Of a stretch of DNA of 64,000 nt, positions 47,427 through 56,197 are shown piece after piece. Under the pieces are notes generated by a model. It did not search any database, was not told where the DNA came from, and saw nothing but the letters and a program-made list of their open reading frames with translations. The first letter of the stretch is position 1. The number at the start of each line of letters is the position of its first letter. Source of the DNA: Pseudomonas serbica (GTDB lineage Bacteria; Pseudomonadota; Gammaproteobacteria; Pseudomonadales; Pseudomonadaceae); assembly GCF_028823535.1 (NCBI RefSeq), contig NZ_JAQIYM010000005.1, positions 124,001-188,000 of the forward strand. Direction: 5' to 3'. The position numbers and the translations under genes are program-made.

Positions 47427-48221
47427 TCATTTGTAACGCGCGGCAGCCTTGCTTTTGGAAAGGTTAGGCGCCATGACGAGACGCGCCGCCACAAATGCAT
47501 CCCAGTCGCCCGCATTCGGCAAGGAAGGAATGGTCACCAACTCACCCTGATCCAGACCCGCGAGGGCCGCATCGACCATCTCCCCCGCCTCCATGACCAT
47601 CTCCGCCGGAATCTGCGAAGCGTCGATACCCGAACGCTCCCAGATCTCAGTGCGCGTCACCCCTGGCAACACAGCCTGGACCTTGACGCCGGTGCCGTCG
47701 AGCTCGGCGTTCAACGACTGGGTCAGACTCAACACATACGCCTTGCTCGCGCTGTACGTCGCATTAAAACGCTCGGGAAACAACGCCACCACGGATGCAA
47801 TGTTGATGATCGTACCCCGCCCCGCCTTGGCAAAACCCGCCGCCGCAGCCGACGCCAGACGCGTGACCGCCGTGATATTCAATTGAATCATACGCTCCAG
47901 CTGGTCCAGATCGGCATTGGCCAACAACCCATCCGCCGCCACTCCCGCATTGTTCAACAACAGGCTGATGCTCGAATCACTGCGCAAACGCTGCTCAAGC
48001 TTCAGCACGTCATCCCTCTGCGTCAAATCCGCCTTGAGCACCTCGACCTGCACACCATGGGCATCACGCAACGCGCTCGCCGCCGCTTCAAGCCGCTCCA
48101 GATCACGAGCGACCAACAACAAATCAAAACCACGCGCCGCCAGGCGCTGCGCGTAGATAGCGCCGATACCGGATGAGGCGCCGGTGACGAGGGCGGTGCC
48201 TTGGGACTGAAGGGGAGTCAT
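47427..48221 (-). CDS. short-chain dehydrogenase/reductase
   Basis: 264 residues of classical SDR: TGASSGIGAIYAQRL cofactor loop, NNAGV near 90, and catalytic Ser ... YSASK (about 156-160). It lies 31 bases upstream of the FabF-like gene in the same direction, so the pair forms a two-gene operon that could do condensation and ketone reduction of an acyl chain. The real substrate is unknown; related SDRs act on many ketones and alcohols. Confidence 0.88.
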   Translation of the reverse strand: MTPLQSQGTALVTGASSGIGAIYAQRLAARGFDLLLVARDLERLEAAASALRDAHGVQVEVLKADLTQRDDVLKLEQRLRSDSSISLLLNNAGVAADGLLANADLDQLERMIQLNITAVTRLASAAAAGFAKAGRGTIINIASVVALFPERFNATYSASKAYVLSLTQSLNAELDGTGVKVQAVLPGVTRTEIWERSGIDASQIPAEMVMEAGEMVDAALAGLDQGELVTIPSLPNAGDWDAFVAARLVMAPNLSKSKAAARYK

Positions 48222-48387
48222 GTGGTTGCTCCTTGGAAATGCCAGAGGAATGGATAGATAGGCGCCAGATCTCAGCGCGTTTGAGCGGACAGGTTATTTA
48301 TTATATGCATAATTTATTCGCAGTATGATAGCCGTAATTTTTTAAACGCTGACGAATGGCAAAACCTTGCAGCAATCGCCAGAAAGC

Positions 48388-48411
48388 AAAAAGGCCGGTC
48401 AATGACCGGCC
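48388..48411 (-). terminator. terminator after comEA
   Basis: GGCCGGTC / GACCGGCC stem with loop of three, followed on the minus strand by TTTTTGC. It begins 20 bases after the comEA stop; the inverse side faces the SDR promoter region. Confidence 0.85.
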
Positions 48412-48431
48412 TCCAAGGCTGAGTGACAAGC

Positions 48432-48767
48432 TTAGTTCACCTGAAGCTTCTCGCGATTTTTATCCAGAAGGGCCTTGCCGATACCCTTGACTTCGAGCAA
48501 CTCGTCGACGGATGCAAACGGGCCATTACTTTCACGATACGCAACAATCGCCAAAGCCTTGGCCTCCCCCACCCCGGACAACTCACGCTGCAAGGTCGGC
48601 GCATCGGCCTTGTTGAGATCCACCTTTGCGGTTTGCGCACCCGCCGAAGCCTCCATCGCCACCGGAGCCTTGGACGCCTCCGTCTTGGTCGTAGGCGCAG
48701 CGTTAGCAGGGATAGATAGACTGGTGAGCAGGGCAAAAACCAGGGAATAGAAATAGCCTGTACGCAT
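48432..48767 (-). CDS. comEA: ComEA-like helix-hairpin-helix DNA-binding protein
   Basis: 111 residues. A signal peptide (GYFYSLVFALLTSLSIPANAA) and a linker are followed by two HhH motifs (KVDLNKADAPTLQRELSGVG and FASVDELLEVKGIGKALL). ComEA proteins bind incoming DNA in the periplasm during natural transformation. Pseudomonas carry it beside wbpM, as here. ATG 48767 has GGAG 8 bases upstream. Confidence 0.92.
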   Translation of the reverse strand: MRTGYFYSLVFALLTSLSIPANAAPTTKTEASKAPVAMEASAGAQTAKVDLNKADAPTLQRELSGVGEAKALAIVAYRESNGPFASVDELLEVKGIGKALLDKNREKLQVN

Positions 48768-48791
48768 AAATGACGCTCCATGACATCGGTT

Positions 48792-48822
48792 GAGGAAGCA
48801 GCTTTTCCGCAGCTGCTTCCTC
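48792..48822. terminator. hairpin resembling the one after wbpM
   Basis: Perfect 12-bp stem GAGGAAGCAGCT / AGCTGCTTCCTC with loop of seven, no U-run. The core GGAAGCAGCT...AGCTGCTTCC recurs in the hairpin at 49626-49653. Each lies downstream of a wbpM end (a 12-codon relic here, the real gene there). Confidence 0.6.
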
Positions 48823-48879
48823 AAGTTAGGCGATGTAGGGAGGGTGTCAAAAATGTGTCTGTTGCGGAATGTAAGACAA

Positions 48880-48921
48880 TCAGGGTTCGAGGCGACGTTG
48901 CTGGTAGATCCAGTCGAAATT
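48880..48921 (-). pseudogene. relic of the wbpM 3' end
   Basis: Minus-strand codons here read NFDWIYQQRRLEP-stop, matching the last residues of the intact WbpM (VDWIYQQRRLEP-stop) about 800 bp away. The DNA agrees at roughly 31 of 37 bases. A stop lies just upstream, so only the tail remains. It marks a duplication or replacement at the edge of the O-antigen cluster. Confidence 0.75.
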
Positions 48922-49036
48922 GGGCTATTGCGTATGTTACGGAGTTTGAAATATCCGATTGCCTGACCAAGGCATTGCTTTAATATGTGCGCCTTGGTCA
49001 TAACGTACCGAAACCAATCACCGCTGGAGAAAAGCA

Positions 49037-49582
49037 ATGAAAGTAGTCACCACCGACTTACCCGGTGTTCTGATCATCGAACCCAAGGTATATGGTGACG
49101 AGCGGGGCTTCTTCTATGAAAGCTTCAACGCGAAGGCTTTCAAAGAAGCTACTGGTGTGAACACAAAATTTGTTCAGAACAATCATTCCCGCTCGAAAAA
49201 AGGTGTGCTGCGCGGCTTGCACTATCAACTTGACAACCCTCAGGGGAAACTGGTGCGTGTCAGTTTCGGAGAGGTTCTCGACGTGGCTGTGGACATTCGG
49301 CGTAGCTCACCGCATTTCGGCAAGTGGGTGGCCGTTCGACTCTCGGCTGAAAATCACCGTCAGCTCTGGGTTCCGGAAGGCTTCGCACATGGCTTCGTGG
49401 TCCTGAGCGAATTTGCCGAGTTTCTTTACAAAACTACAAATTACTACACCCCGTCCGCCGAACGCTGCATTCGTTGGAATGATCGGACTTTGAACATCGA
49501 CTGGCAACTCACTGAAGAGCCACAACTCTCGGCCAAGGACCAGGAAGGCAAATCCCTGCAAGAGGCTGACCTGTTTCCGTGA
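49037..49582 (+). CDS. rfbC: dTDP-4-dehydrorhamnose 3,5-epimerase
   Basis: 181 residues of RmlC: GDERGFFYESFN, NNHSRSKKGVLRGLHYQ with the catalytic His, VAVDIRRSSP, and WVPEGFAHGFVVLSE. It epimerises dTDP-4-keto-6-deoxyglucose on the way to dTDP-L-rhamnose. The partners rmlA, rmlB and rmlD are absent from this window. The gene is on the opposite strand to its neighbours and is bracketed by a wbpM-tail relic and the real wbpM tail, so it looks inserted. An AGAAAAGC tract precedes the ATG; the Shine-Dalgarno (GGAGA) is 8 bases upstream. Confidence 0.95.
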   Translation: MKVVTTDLPGVLIIEPKVYGDERGFFYESFNAKAFKEATGVNTKFVQNNHSRSKKGVLRGLHYQLDNPQGKLVRVSFGEVLDVAVDIRRSSPHFGKWVAVRLSAENHRQLWVPEGFAHGFVVLSEFAEFLYKTTNYYTPSAERCIRWNDRTLNIDWQLTEEPQLSAKDQEGKSLQEADLFP

Positions 49583-49625
49583 GCCGTTCGGCCTTGTCCA
49601 TCTGATACAGTCGCTCAATCGTGAT

Positions 49626-49653
49626 GGAAAGCAGCTTCCCCGAAGCTGCTTCC
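49626..49653. terminator. hairpin between convergent rfbC and wbpM
   Basis: AGCAGCTTC / GAAGCTGCT stem (49630-49638, 49642-49650) with loop CCC and flanking GGA/TCC pairs. It is placed to end both converging transcripts. No clear U-run. Confidence 0.6.
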
Positions 49654-49682
49654 AACACCGACCGCGCTATAGCCTGGACCGC

Positions 49683-51692
49683 TCAGGGCTCGAGGCGCCG
49701 CTGTTGATAGATCCAGTCGACAATCTCGCCGTCTGGAGCATATCCGCTGACGGTGTCACGCAGTAATTGACGCACTCGGGTGTAGTCGTCGTGCTCAACT
49801 GCAGAGAGCAACTCTGTCAACTTGGCCTTGAGCACTTCCCATGGCAGATGATCTTCATTGGCACTCATGATCATCGGGTGCTGAGTGGAAACTACGTTGT
49901 CGCCGATCAATAACTCTTCATAAAGCTTCTCGCCCGGACGCAGGCCGGAAAACTCGATGGAGATGTCGCCGTTTACGTTTTTCTCGGATCGGACACTCAA
50001 GCCGGATAGATGAATCATCTTTTCCGCCAGCTCTACAATTTTCACTGGCTCGCCCATGTCCAGCACGAACACGTCACCACCCTGCCCCATGGACCCGGCC
50101 TGAATCACCAGTTGCGCCGCCTCCGGAATGGTCATGAAATAACGGGTGATTTTCGGGTGAGTAACCGTCAGCGGCCCGCCGGATTTGATCTGTTTGTGAA
50201 ACAACGGAATTACCGACCCCGAAGACCCCAGAACATTACCAAATCGGACCATGGTAAATCGGGTTTTATTGACCCGCGATACATTGCTGGTGTCGCCAAA
50301 GAGTACTGGGGCAACTTCGCGGCTGAGGGCTTGCAGTGTCAGTTCCGCCAGACGCTTGGTGCTCCCCATCACATTGGTCGGCCGCACGGCCTTGTCCGTG
50401 GAAATTAACACGAAGTTGGCCACACCGGCCTGCAGAGCAGCTTGCGCGGTATTGAGCGTGCCGATCACATTGTTCAGAACGCCTTCGGCGATGTTGTGCT
50501 CTACCATGGGCACGTGCTTATAGGCCGCGGCATGATAGACCGTGTCGACGTGCCAGGTTTTCATCACGTCCAGCAACTTTTCCGGGTTGCGTACAGAACC
50601 GAGGATTGGCAACAGCCGAACCGGCAATGATTCCCGTGTGATGCGCTGCTCAAGCTCAGACAGAATGCTGTAGAGGTTAAATTCACTATGATCGAGCAGT
50701 AAAAGCGTCGTTGGCCGCAAAGCCAGAATTTGCCTGCAAAGCTCAGAGCCGATTGAACCGCCTGCTCCAGTAACCAGAACCGACTGGGCCTTGATGCAAT
50801 GCTCGAGCAACTCTCCCTGCGCGGGTACCGAGTCACGACCGAGCAAGTCAGCGATATCCACTTCCTGGATGTCATCGACCTTGACCCTGCCACTGGCCAG
50901 GTCCATGAACCCTGGCACACTTCTGACGTGCAGCGGAAAGCCTTCAAGGAATGTCAGGATTTCACGGCGACGGCCTCTGTTCGACGACGGAATCGCAAGC
51001 AGGACCTCCTGCGCACCTGTCTCGTCGATCATTCGCTGGATTTGCTCGGGCTTGTATACATGCAGGCCCGAGATGATCCGATCGGCGATGCTAGTATCGT
51101 CATCGATGAACGCCACCGGACGCATCGCCCGGCCCATGCGCAATGCCGCAACAAGCTGGTTTCCCGCTGCGCCGGCACCGTATACGGCGACTCTCGGGAG
51201 ACCGTCGTCCCTGCTGGCAAAGGGCACATGCTGCACCGCTGTAAACCAGTCGCCCAAAAAGTATTGGCGCATTGCAAGGCGCAACCCGCCAATCATGATC
51301 AGGCTCAACCACCAGTAATTGAAGATGATCGAACGAGGAACGATATTCTGATGGTTGCTGTACCAGTAGACGACGACGCCAAGGATCAGCGATGACAGGC
51401 TCACAGCCTTGATAATAGCGATCAGCGCATCATTGCCGAAATAGCGCATCACCGCCCGATACATCCCGAAGCGGATGAACAAGGGTATGGCCACGACTGG
51501 AGCGATCAGGAAAAGCCAGGAATGCGCGATAAAAGGGTTGACCATCTCATCGATGCCGAGGCGAACCACAAACGCCAACCAGAGTGCCGCCCAAACCAGG
51601 ACGACGTCGGCCCAAACCTGTATCAGTCGCTTTTGGTGGCGTGGCAGCCCCAGCAAAAGAGCTCGTACCCTCTCCATAAACGCTTCAAACAC
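49683..51692 (-). CDS. wbpM: WbpM-type nucleotide-sugar 4,6-dehydratase
   Basis: 669 residues: four N-terminal membrane helices (about 25-170), a CoA-binding-like Rossmann region (VAVYGAGAAGNQLV, about 172), then the catalytic SDR domain with TGAGGSIGSELCRQI (about 310), the Thr-Asp-Lys variant ISTDKAVRPTNVMGSTKR in place of Tyr, and FSGLRPGEKLYEEL. It converts UDP-GlcNAc to the 4-keto-6-deoxy sugar at the inner membrane for B-band O-antigen. GTG 51692 is the start (TAGGAG 9 bases upstream); ATG 51677 lacks a site. Last gene of the minus-strand O-antigen cluster. Confidence 0.95.
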   Translation of the reverse strand: MFEAFMERVRALLLGLPRHQKRLIQVWADVVLVWAALWLAFVVRLGIDEMVNPFIAHSWLFLIAPVVAIPLFIRFGMYRAVMRYFGNDALIAIIKAVSLSSLILGVVVYWYSNHQNIVPRSIIFNYWWLSLIMIGGLRLAMRQYFLGDWFTAVQHVPFASRDDGLPRVAVYGAGAAGNQLVAALRMGRAMRPVAFIDDDTSIADRIISGLHVYKPEQIQRMIDETGAQEVLLAIPSSNRGRRREILTFLEGFPLHVRSVPGFMDLASGRVKVDDIQEVDIADLLGRDSVPAQGELLEHCIKAQSVLVTGAGGSIGSELCRQILALRPTTLLLLDHSEFNLYSILSELEQRITRESLPVRLLPILGSVRNPEKLLDVMKTWHVDTVYHAAAYKHVPMVEHNIAEGVLNNVIGTLNTAQAALQAGVANFVLISTDKAVRPTNVMGSTKRLAELTLQALSREVAPVLFGDTSNVSRVNKTRFTMVRFGNVLGSSGSVIPLFHKQIKSGGPLTVTHPKITRYFMTIPEAAQLVIQAGSMGQGGDVFVLDMGEPVKIVELAEKMIHLSGLSVRSEKNVNGDISIEFSGLRPGEKLYEELLIGDNVVSTQHPMIMSANEDHLPWEVLKAKLTELLSAVEHDDYTRVRQLLRDTVSGYAPDGEIVDWIYQQRRLEP

Positions 51693-51776
51693 CTTGTCCC
51701 GCTCCTAAACTGGAATGACTTGATTATTGTACCTATTCGGACACCTGCAACACCCGTTAAATCAATGTACGAAGCC

Positions 51777-52811
51777 TCAACTGGTGGATGGAGAGACCGA
51801 GCTTTCAAGTGCTCCCGCATGGAATTTGACAGCGAGAATGATCAGCGGGATGTACGCCATCACAAGGCCGATGGCGCCATCCATGCCCCAGTAAGTGACG
51901 CAGAAAGCGATAGGTAACAGCCAGAACAGATTTATTGCACCAACAGCCAATGTAACTGGCAGATGCCTGCCGAATCGTCGTGACGCGAACTGGTACGCGT
52001 GACTGCGATGGGCCTCATAGACCTTATCGCCTCGGATCAATCTCCGTAAAAGCGTGAACGTGGCATCGACGATGAAAACTCCCAGAAGAATCAACCATGA
52101 CCAGAAAAGGCCTGACGATTCCCAGGCTGCCTGAATCGACAACACGCCCAATGTCATGCCAAGGAACCCACTGCCAGCGTCCCCCATGAAAATGCGCGCT
52201 GGGGGAAAGTTCCAGTAGAGGAAACCCAGAACCGCCATGGCTAATACCAGCGGCCCCCATATGAGCGCCGGAGTTCCATTGATCCAGTAGAGCAAACATG
52301 CACCAAGGCAGACACACAAGGCTTCGATGCTGGCAATGCCATCAATTCCGTCCATGAAGTTATAAAGATTCAAGACCCAGACCAGATAGATGGCGGCCAG
52401 GATATATCCGAACCAATGAAGCTCCATGTTCATTCCGAAAATGACGATAGGAGGAAATCCTCCAATCCATAAGAGCGCCCATACCGCAGCAGCAAAATGA
52501 CCCAGCAGACGCCATCTGGCGGCTATATGGCCATGATCATCCATGAACCCGATCACGGCGATCAAGATACCAGCGCCACCCACGGCAATGAGCTGTGACC
52601 ATTGAACCAATCCTGCAAAACCAAGAACAGGAAGCGCTACGAGAAAAGCGATTACGATCGCCACTCCTCCACCGCGGGGCGTGGGGATGGAATGTGAACT
52701 TCGCGCGTTGGGGATATCGATGATACTGCGACTTAGCGCATAACGACGTAAAGCTGCAGTCAGCACCAAGGAAAGAATGGCGATAGCAGGTATTAGCCAC
52801 AAGTAAATCAT
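51777..52811 (-). CDS. wbpL: WbpL-type undecaprenyl-phosphate glycosyl-1-phosphate transferase
   Basis: 344 residues, about ten helices, of the WecA/MraY family: SSHSIPTPRGGGVAI near residue 38, DDHGHIAARWRLLGH, NLYNFMDGIDGIAS (metal site), and the cytoplasmic HRSHAYQ. It starts O-unit synthesis by placing a sugar phosphate (FucNAc or GlcNAc in Pseudomonas) on undecaprenyl phosphate. It begins 2 bases after the stop of the upstream epimerase gene, so translation is coupled. Confidence 0.93.
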   Translation of the reverse strand: MIYLWLIPAIAILSLVLTAALRRYALSRSIIDIPNARSSHSIPTPRGGGVAIVIAFLVALPVLGFAGLVQWSQLIAVGGAGILIAVIGFMDDHGHIAARWRLLGHFAAAVWALLWIGGFPPIVIFGMNMELHWFGYILAAIYLVWVLNLYNFMDGIDGIASIEALCVCLGACLLYWINGTPALIWGPLVLAMAVLGFLYWNFPPARIFMGDAGSGFLGMTLGVLSIQAAWESSGLFWSWLILLGVFIVDATFTLLRRLIRGDKVYEAHRSHAYQFASRRFGRHLPVTLAVGAINLFWLLPIAFCVTYWGMDGAIGLVMAYIPLIILAVKFHAGALESSVSPSTS

Positions 52812-52813
52812 TG

Positions 52814-53779
52814 TTATTGATGTTCCCGAAAATGTAATGCGGTTGCAGCCAACGCCTCTTCAACACTGACCGGCGGCGTCCAGCCCAGTAGAGTGCGAGT
52901 CTTGGTAATATCGACCTGAAGGGATCCACATAGACGCTGGGACAGCGCTTTTTTACCCAACATCGCTGCGCCACACTGAAGCACCCAGCTGGGAACAGGA
53001 ACAAGTCGCGCCGGTTTTTTAAGTGCTTTCGCCATCTTGGTCAACAGTTCGGTAGTGGATAAATCCTCTCCGTCACTCACAAGAAAGGTCTGATTGGCAG
53101 CTGCAGGATGATCAATACAAGTCACCACGAGATCTACCAGGTTATCCAGCGCAACGAGACTTCGATTGTTATGAATCGCACCGAAAGGCAAGGGGATTCC
53201 CTTATCCAGCCAGCGCATCATGCTCAGGAAGTTCGCTTTGACCCCTGGCCCATAGACCAGAACCGGGCGAATAATCACCACCTCCATCCCGGTTTCCGTC
53301 GAGAGCTGGCGCAGGCCCTGCTCAGCTTCCATTTTTGAAATGCCGTACGGATCTGCAGGAGCGGGGGCATCATCTCCGGTGTAGAAAGTACCTGGCGTCG
53401 TTCCTTCGCCATTTACCTTGATTGAACTGATAAAAATAAACCGTCGAACACCGCAAGCGGCCGCCTGACGAGCAAGATTCATGGTTCCAGCAACGTTGAC
53501 GTTGCGAAACGCAGCGAGTGGATCTGACTCGGCATCATTCATGACGTGCACTCGTGCCGCAGAGTGAATAATCACATCAAATTTTGCTAGATCGCCCATC
53601 CACTGGGTTTCGCCATCGAAGGAGCCAATGCGCAAGGTCGGAACGTCCTGCGCCTTGAGCTGCGATTCCTTTCGGACAACAGCAGAAACCGCATGCACCT
53701 TTTCGTTGTGCAAGCGTTTAAGAATGGCGCCACCAACAAAACCAGTCGCTCCGGTCAATAAAATAGAATGCGGCATCAT
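52814..53779 (-). CDS. WbpV-like NAD-dependent 4-reductase/epimerase
   Basis: 321 residues of extended SDR: TGATGFVGGAILKRL, HSAARVHVM, and SSIKVNGEG... with catalytic Tyr in DPYGISKMEAEQ. WbpV and its relatives reduce or epimerise 4-keto nucleotide sugars, typically completing UDP-D-FucNAc or QuiNAc together with WbpM. ATG overlaps the wbuB stop (ATGA), coupling the genes. Confidence 0.85.
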   Translation of the reverse strand: MMPHSILLTGATGFVGGAILKRLHNEKVHAVSAVVRKESQLKAQDVPTLRIGSFDGETQWMGDLAKFDVIIHSAARVHVMNDAESDPLAAFRNVNVAGTMNLARQAAACGVRRFIFISSIKVNGEGTTPGTFYTGDDAPAPADPYGISKMEAEQGLRQLSTETGMEVVIIRPVLVYGPGVKANFLSMMRWLDKGIPLPFGAIHNNRSLVALDNLVDLVVTCIDHPAAANQTFLVSDGEDLSTTELLTKMAKALKKPARLVPVPSWVLQCGAAMLGKKALSQRLCGSLQVDITKTRTLLGWTPPVSVEEALAATALHFREHQ

Positions 53780-55029
53780 TGGCTGGCCTTTCTCAGGGAG
53801 GCGTTTCTAAAAAGATCTTCCAGTCGGGTTAAAAGCCGATTCTTCGAATAATTATCCAAGTAATACTGCCGACCGGATTCGCCCATTGCACTTAATCGGC
53901 CTGCGTCTGCTTGCGCAAGTGCCAACGTTATCTCCGCCAGACCTTTCGAATCACCGGAAGAGCATGTTAGACCTGCACCGGAGTCAGCGATCACTCTTGC
54001 TGCCTCGCCGTTGATCATTCCTAGCAGCGGCCTTCCCGAGGCAAGATAAGCCTGTACTTTTCCAGGTATGGTCTTCTCGAAAACATCGTTGGTTTTGAGT
54101 GAGACAAGCAACGCATCCGCACAGGCGAACAGAGCAGGCATTTCCTCGAGAGGATGCCGACCTAATAACAAAACGTTTCCAAGACCTCTGGACTGGACTT
54201 GTTGACTTAACCAATCACTCATACGTCCATCGCCGACGATTACCCAGCGCACGGAAACCTTGTTCACTAACGCTTCGGCTGCGTCCAGCACCGCGGGAAG
54301 GTCTTGCGCTTCACCTAGATTGCCCGCGAACAACACAGTAAATACCGTTTCGTCACGCGACAGCAAGGAAGAGGCTCTATTCTCGACCGCGGTAAAATCG
54401 TCCTCTGCCCAGCTTGGAAAGTAAACCAGTCGCTCGGACGGAATATCTTTCGTGCAATATTTCTGCACGTTTTCAAAGAAACCATGGGACTGCAACAGCA
54501 AATAATCAGTACGGTTGTAGATCCATGAAACCATTTTACCGACCATTGACAGCAGTGCAGGCTTCTTCAATACACCCACGGCTCTGAGGGTTTCAGGCCA
54601 GAGGTCAAGCACCCATACAAACACCGGTGCTTTCTTCAACCGGCCAATGACCAATGCGGGGATGGCAGCCATGATCGGAGAGACGGCATAGACAAAAACC
54701 GAATCGAATTTTTCGCCACGCAGCTTGTAGGCCCCAACAACTGAAGCGCTAGTGAAGAAACTGAGATAATTCAGTGCCAGATTAATGCTGCGCTTACCCC
54801 GCGGCAGCATCGGGACCCTGACAATCTTGGCGCCAAAGTAGTCATCGAAACGCTCAGGCGTTGCCTGAAACTCGGCGAATACGGTCCCCTCTGGATAGTT
54901 GGGCAGCCCCGTCAGCACGGTGACCGAATGTCCTTTCTCGGTAAAATCGCGAACCAGGTCGTTTATCCGCATATTTTCAGGCCAAAAATATTGCGTGACC
55001 ACCAGGATTCTCAGTTTCTTCTCAGACAT
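53776..55029 (-). CDS. wbuB: family 4 glycosyltransferase, WbuB-like
   Basis: 417 residues, GT-B fold: VVTQYFWPENMRINDLVRDF at the N-terminus, LTGLPNYPEG, and the donor site FEKTIPGKVQAYLASGRPLLG. WbuB enzymes transfer L-FucNAc, in line with the three UDP-L-FucNAc genes directly upstream. The start ATG 55029 is used; GTG 55035 is possible. It stands 14 bases after the epimerase gene. Confidence 0.9.
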   Translation of the reverse strand: MSEKKLRILVVTQYFWPENMRINDLVRDFTEKGHSVTVLTGLPNYPEGTVFAEFQATPERFDDYFGAKIVRVPMLPRGKRSINLALNYLSFFTSASVVGAYKLRGEKFDSVFVYAVSPIMAAIPALVIGRLKKAPVFVWVLDLWPETLRAVGVLKKPALLSMVGKMVSWIYNRTDYLLLQSHGFFENVQKYCTKDIPSERLVYFPSWAEDDFTAVENRASSLLSRDETVFTVLFAGNLGEAQDLPAVLDAAEALVNKVSVRWVIVGDGRMSDWLSQQVQSRGLGNVLLLGRHPLEEMPALFACADALLVSLKTNDVFEKTIPGKVQAYLASGRPLLGMINGEAARVIADSGAGLTCSSGDSKGLAEITLALAQADAGRLSAMGESGRQYYLDNYSKNRLLTRLEDLFRNASLRKASQ

Positions 55030-55043
55030 GTTCACAACTCGAA

Positions 55044-56174
55044 TTAGTAGCGTTTCCAGACGATGCGATTCACATAGTCGGTGTAACTATGCACGATCCG
55101 GGCTACCTTTTCAGACACATTGGGCATGCTGTAATCTTCGACCAAACGTAGGGTGCGCTCCGACCCGGACGCTTGTGTATCAAGAACCATCAATCCTTGC
55201 AGTACTCGCTCAACCTCGAGCCCCACCATCATCACCGCAGCCTCTTCCATGCCTTCCGGACGCTCATGGGCCTCACGGATATTCAATGCGGGGAAATTAA
55301 GTATTGAAGATTCTTCGCTGATTGTGCCGCTGTCGGAAAGTACCGCTTTGGATTCCAGTTGCAGCTTGTTGTAATCCTTGAAGCCCAACGGCTTGAGCAA
55401 CTTCACGTTCTCGTGGAATACAATGCCCATCGCATCAACACGCTTCTGGGTGCGTGGATGAGTCGAGACAATGACCGGATAGCCGAATGTAATTGCGACA
55501 GTATTAAGGACATCAACCAGCTTTAGCAGGTTTTTATCAGAATCGATATTTTCTTCACGGTGCGCACTGACTACAAAGAACTTACCGGCTTCCAGCCCCA
55601 ACCGTGTCAATACGTCAGAAGACTCGATTCCATCACGATAATAATTCAGCACTTCATACATCGGGCTACCGGTTTTGATCACCATATCAGGTGAAAGACC
55701 TTCTTTTAGCAAGTAATCCCGGGCGATGGTGCTGTAGGTAAGATTAATATCAGCCGTATGATCAACGATTCTACGGTTGATTTCTTCAGGCACGCGCATA
55801 TCGAAGCAGCGATTACCGGCTTCCATGTGGAACGTTGGAATCTTACGCCGTTTGGCAGGGATGACAGCCATGCAACTATTGGTATCGCCCAAGACCAGCA
55901 ACGCTTCTGGCTGAACAGTCGCCAGTACCCGATCCACAGAAATGATTACATTCCCGATGGTTTCAGCACCGCTACTGCCTGCGGCATTCAGAAAATGATC
56001 TGGCTTTCGAATTCCGAGATCTTGGAAGAATATCTCGTTCAACTCATAATCGTAATTCTGTCCTGTATGCACCAGTACATGATCGCAATACTTGTCCAGC
56101 GCGGTGATAACGCGCGACAAGCGAATGATTTCTGGACGGGTGCCAACAACAGTAACAATTTTCAACTTTTTCAT
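55044..56174 (-). CDS. fnlC: UDP-L-FucNAc biosynthesis C2 epimerase (FnlC/WbjD)
   Basis: 376 residues of the non-hydrolysing UDP-GlcNAc 2-epimerase family: VVGTRPEIIRLSRVI, LVLGDTNSCM, FHMEAGNRCFDMRVPEEINR, VSAHREENID and DSGTISEESS. The FDMRVPEE and NRCF variants and the neighbours FnlA and FnlB mark it as the third enzyme of the UDP-L-FucNAc pathway, not WecB. It acts in the cytoplasm. Confidence 0.93.
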   Translation of the reverse strand: MKKLKIVTVVGTRPEIIRLSRVITALDKYCDHVLVHTGQNYDYELNEIFFQDLGIRKPDHFLNAAGSSGAETIGNVIISVDRVLATVQPEALLVLGDTNSCMAVIPAKRRKIPTFHMEAGNRCFDMRVPEEINRRIVDHTADINLTYSTIARDYLLKEGLSPDMVIKTGSPMYEVLNYYRDGIESSDVLTRLGLEAGKFFVVSAHREENIDSDKNLLKLVDVLNTVAITFGYPVIVSTHPRTQKRVDAMGIVFHENVKLLKPLGFKDYNKLQLESKAVLSDSGTISEESSILNFPALNIREAHERPEGMEEAAVMMVGLEVERVLQGLMVLDTQASGSERTLRLVEDYSMPNVSEKVARIVHSYTDYVNRIVWKRY

Positions 56175-56197
56175 CGTGATACTCGTTCCTAATTCGA

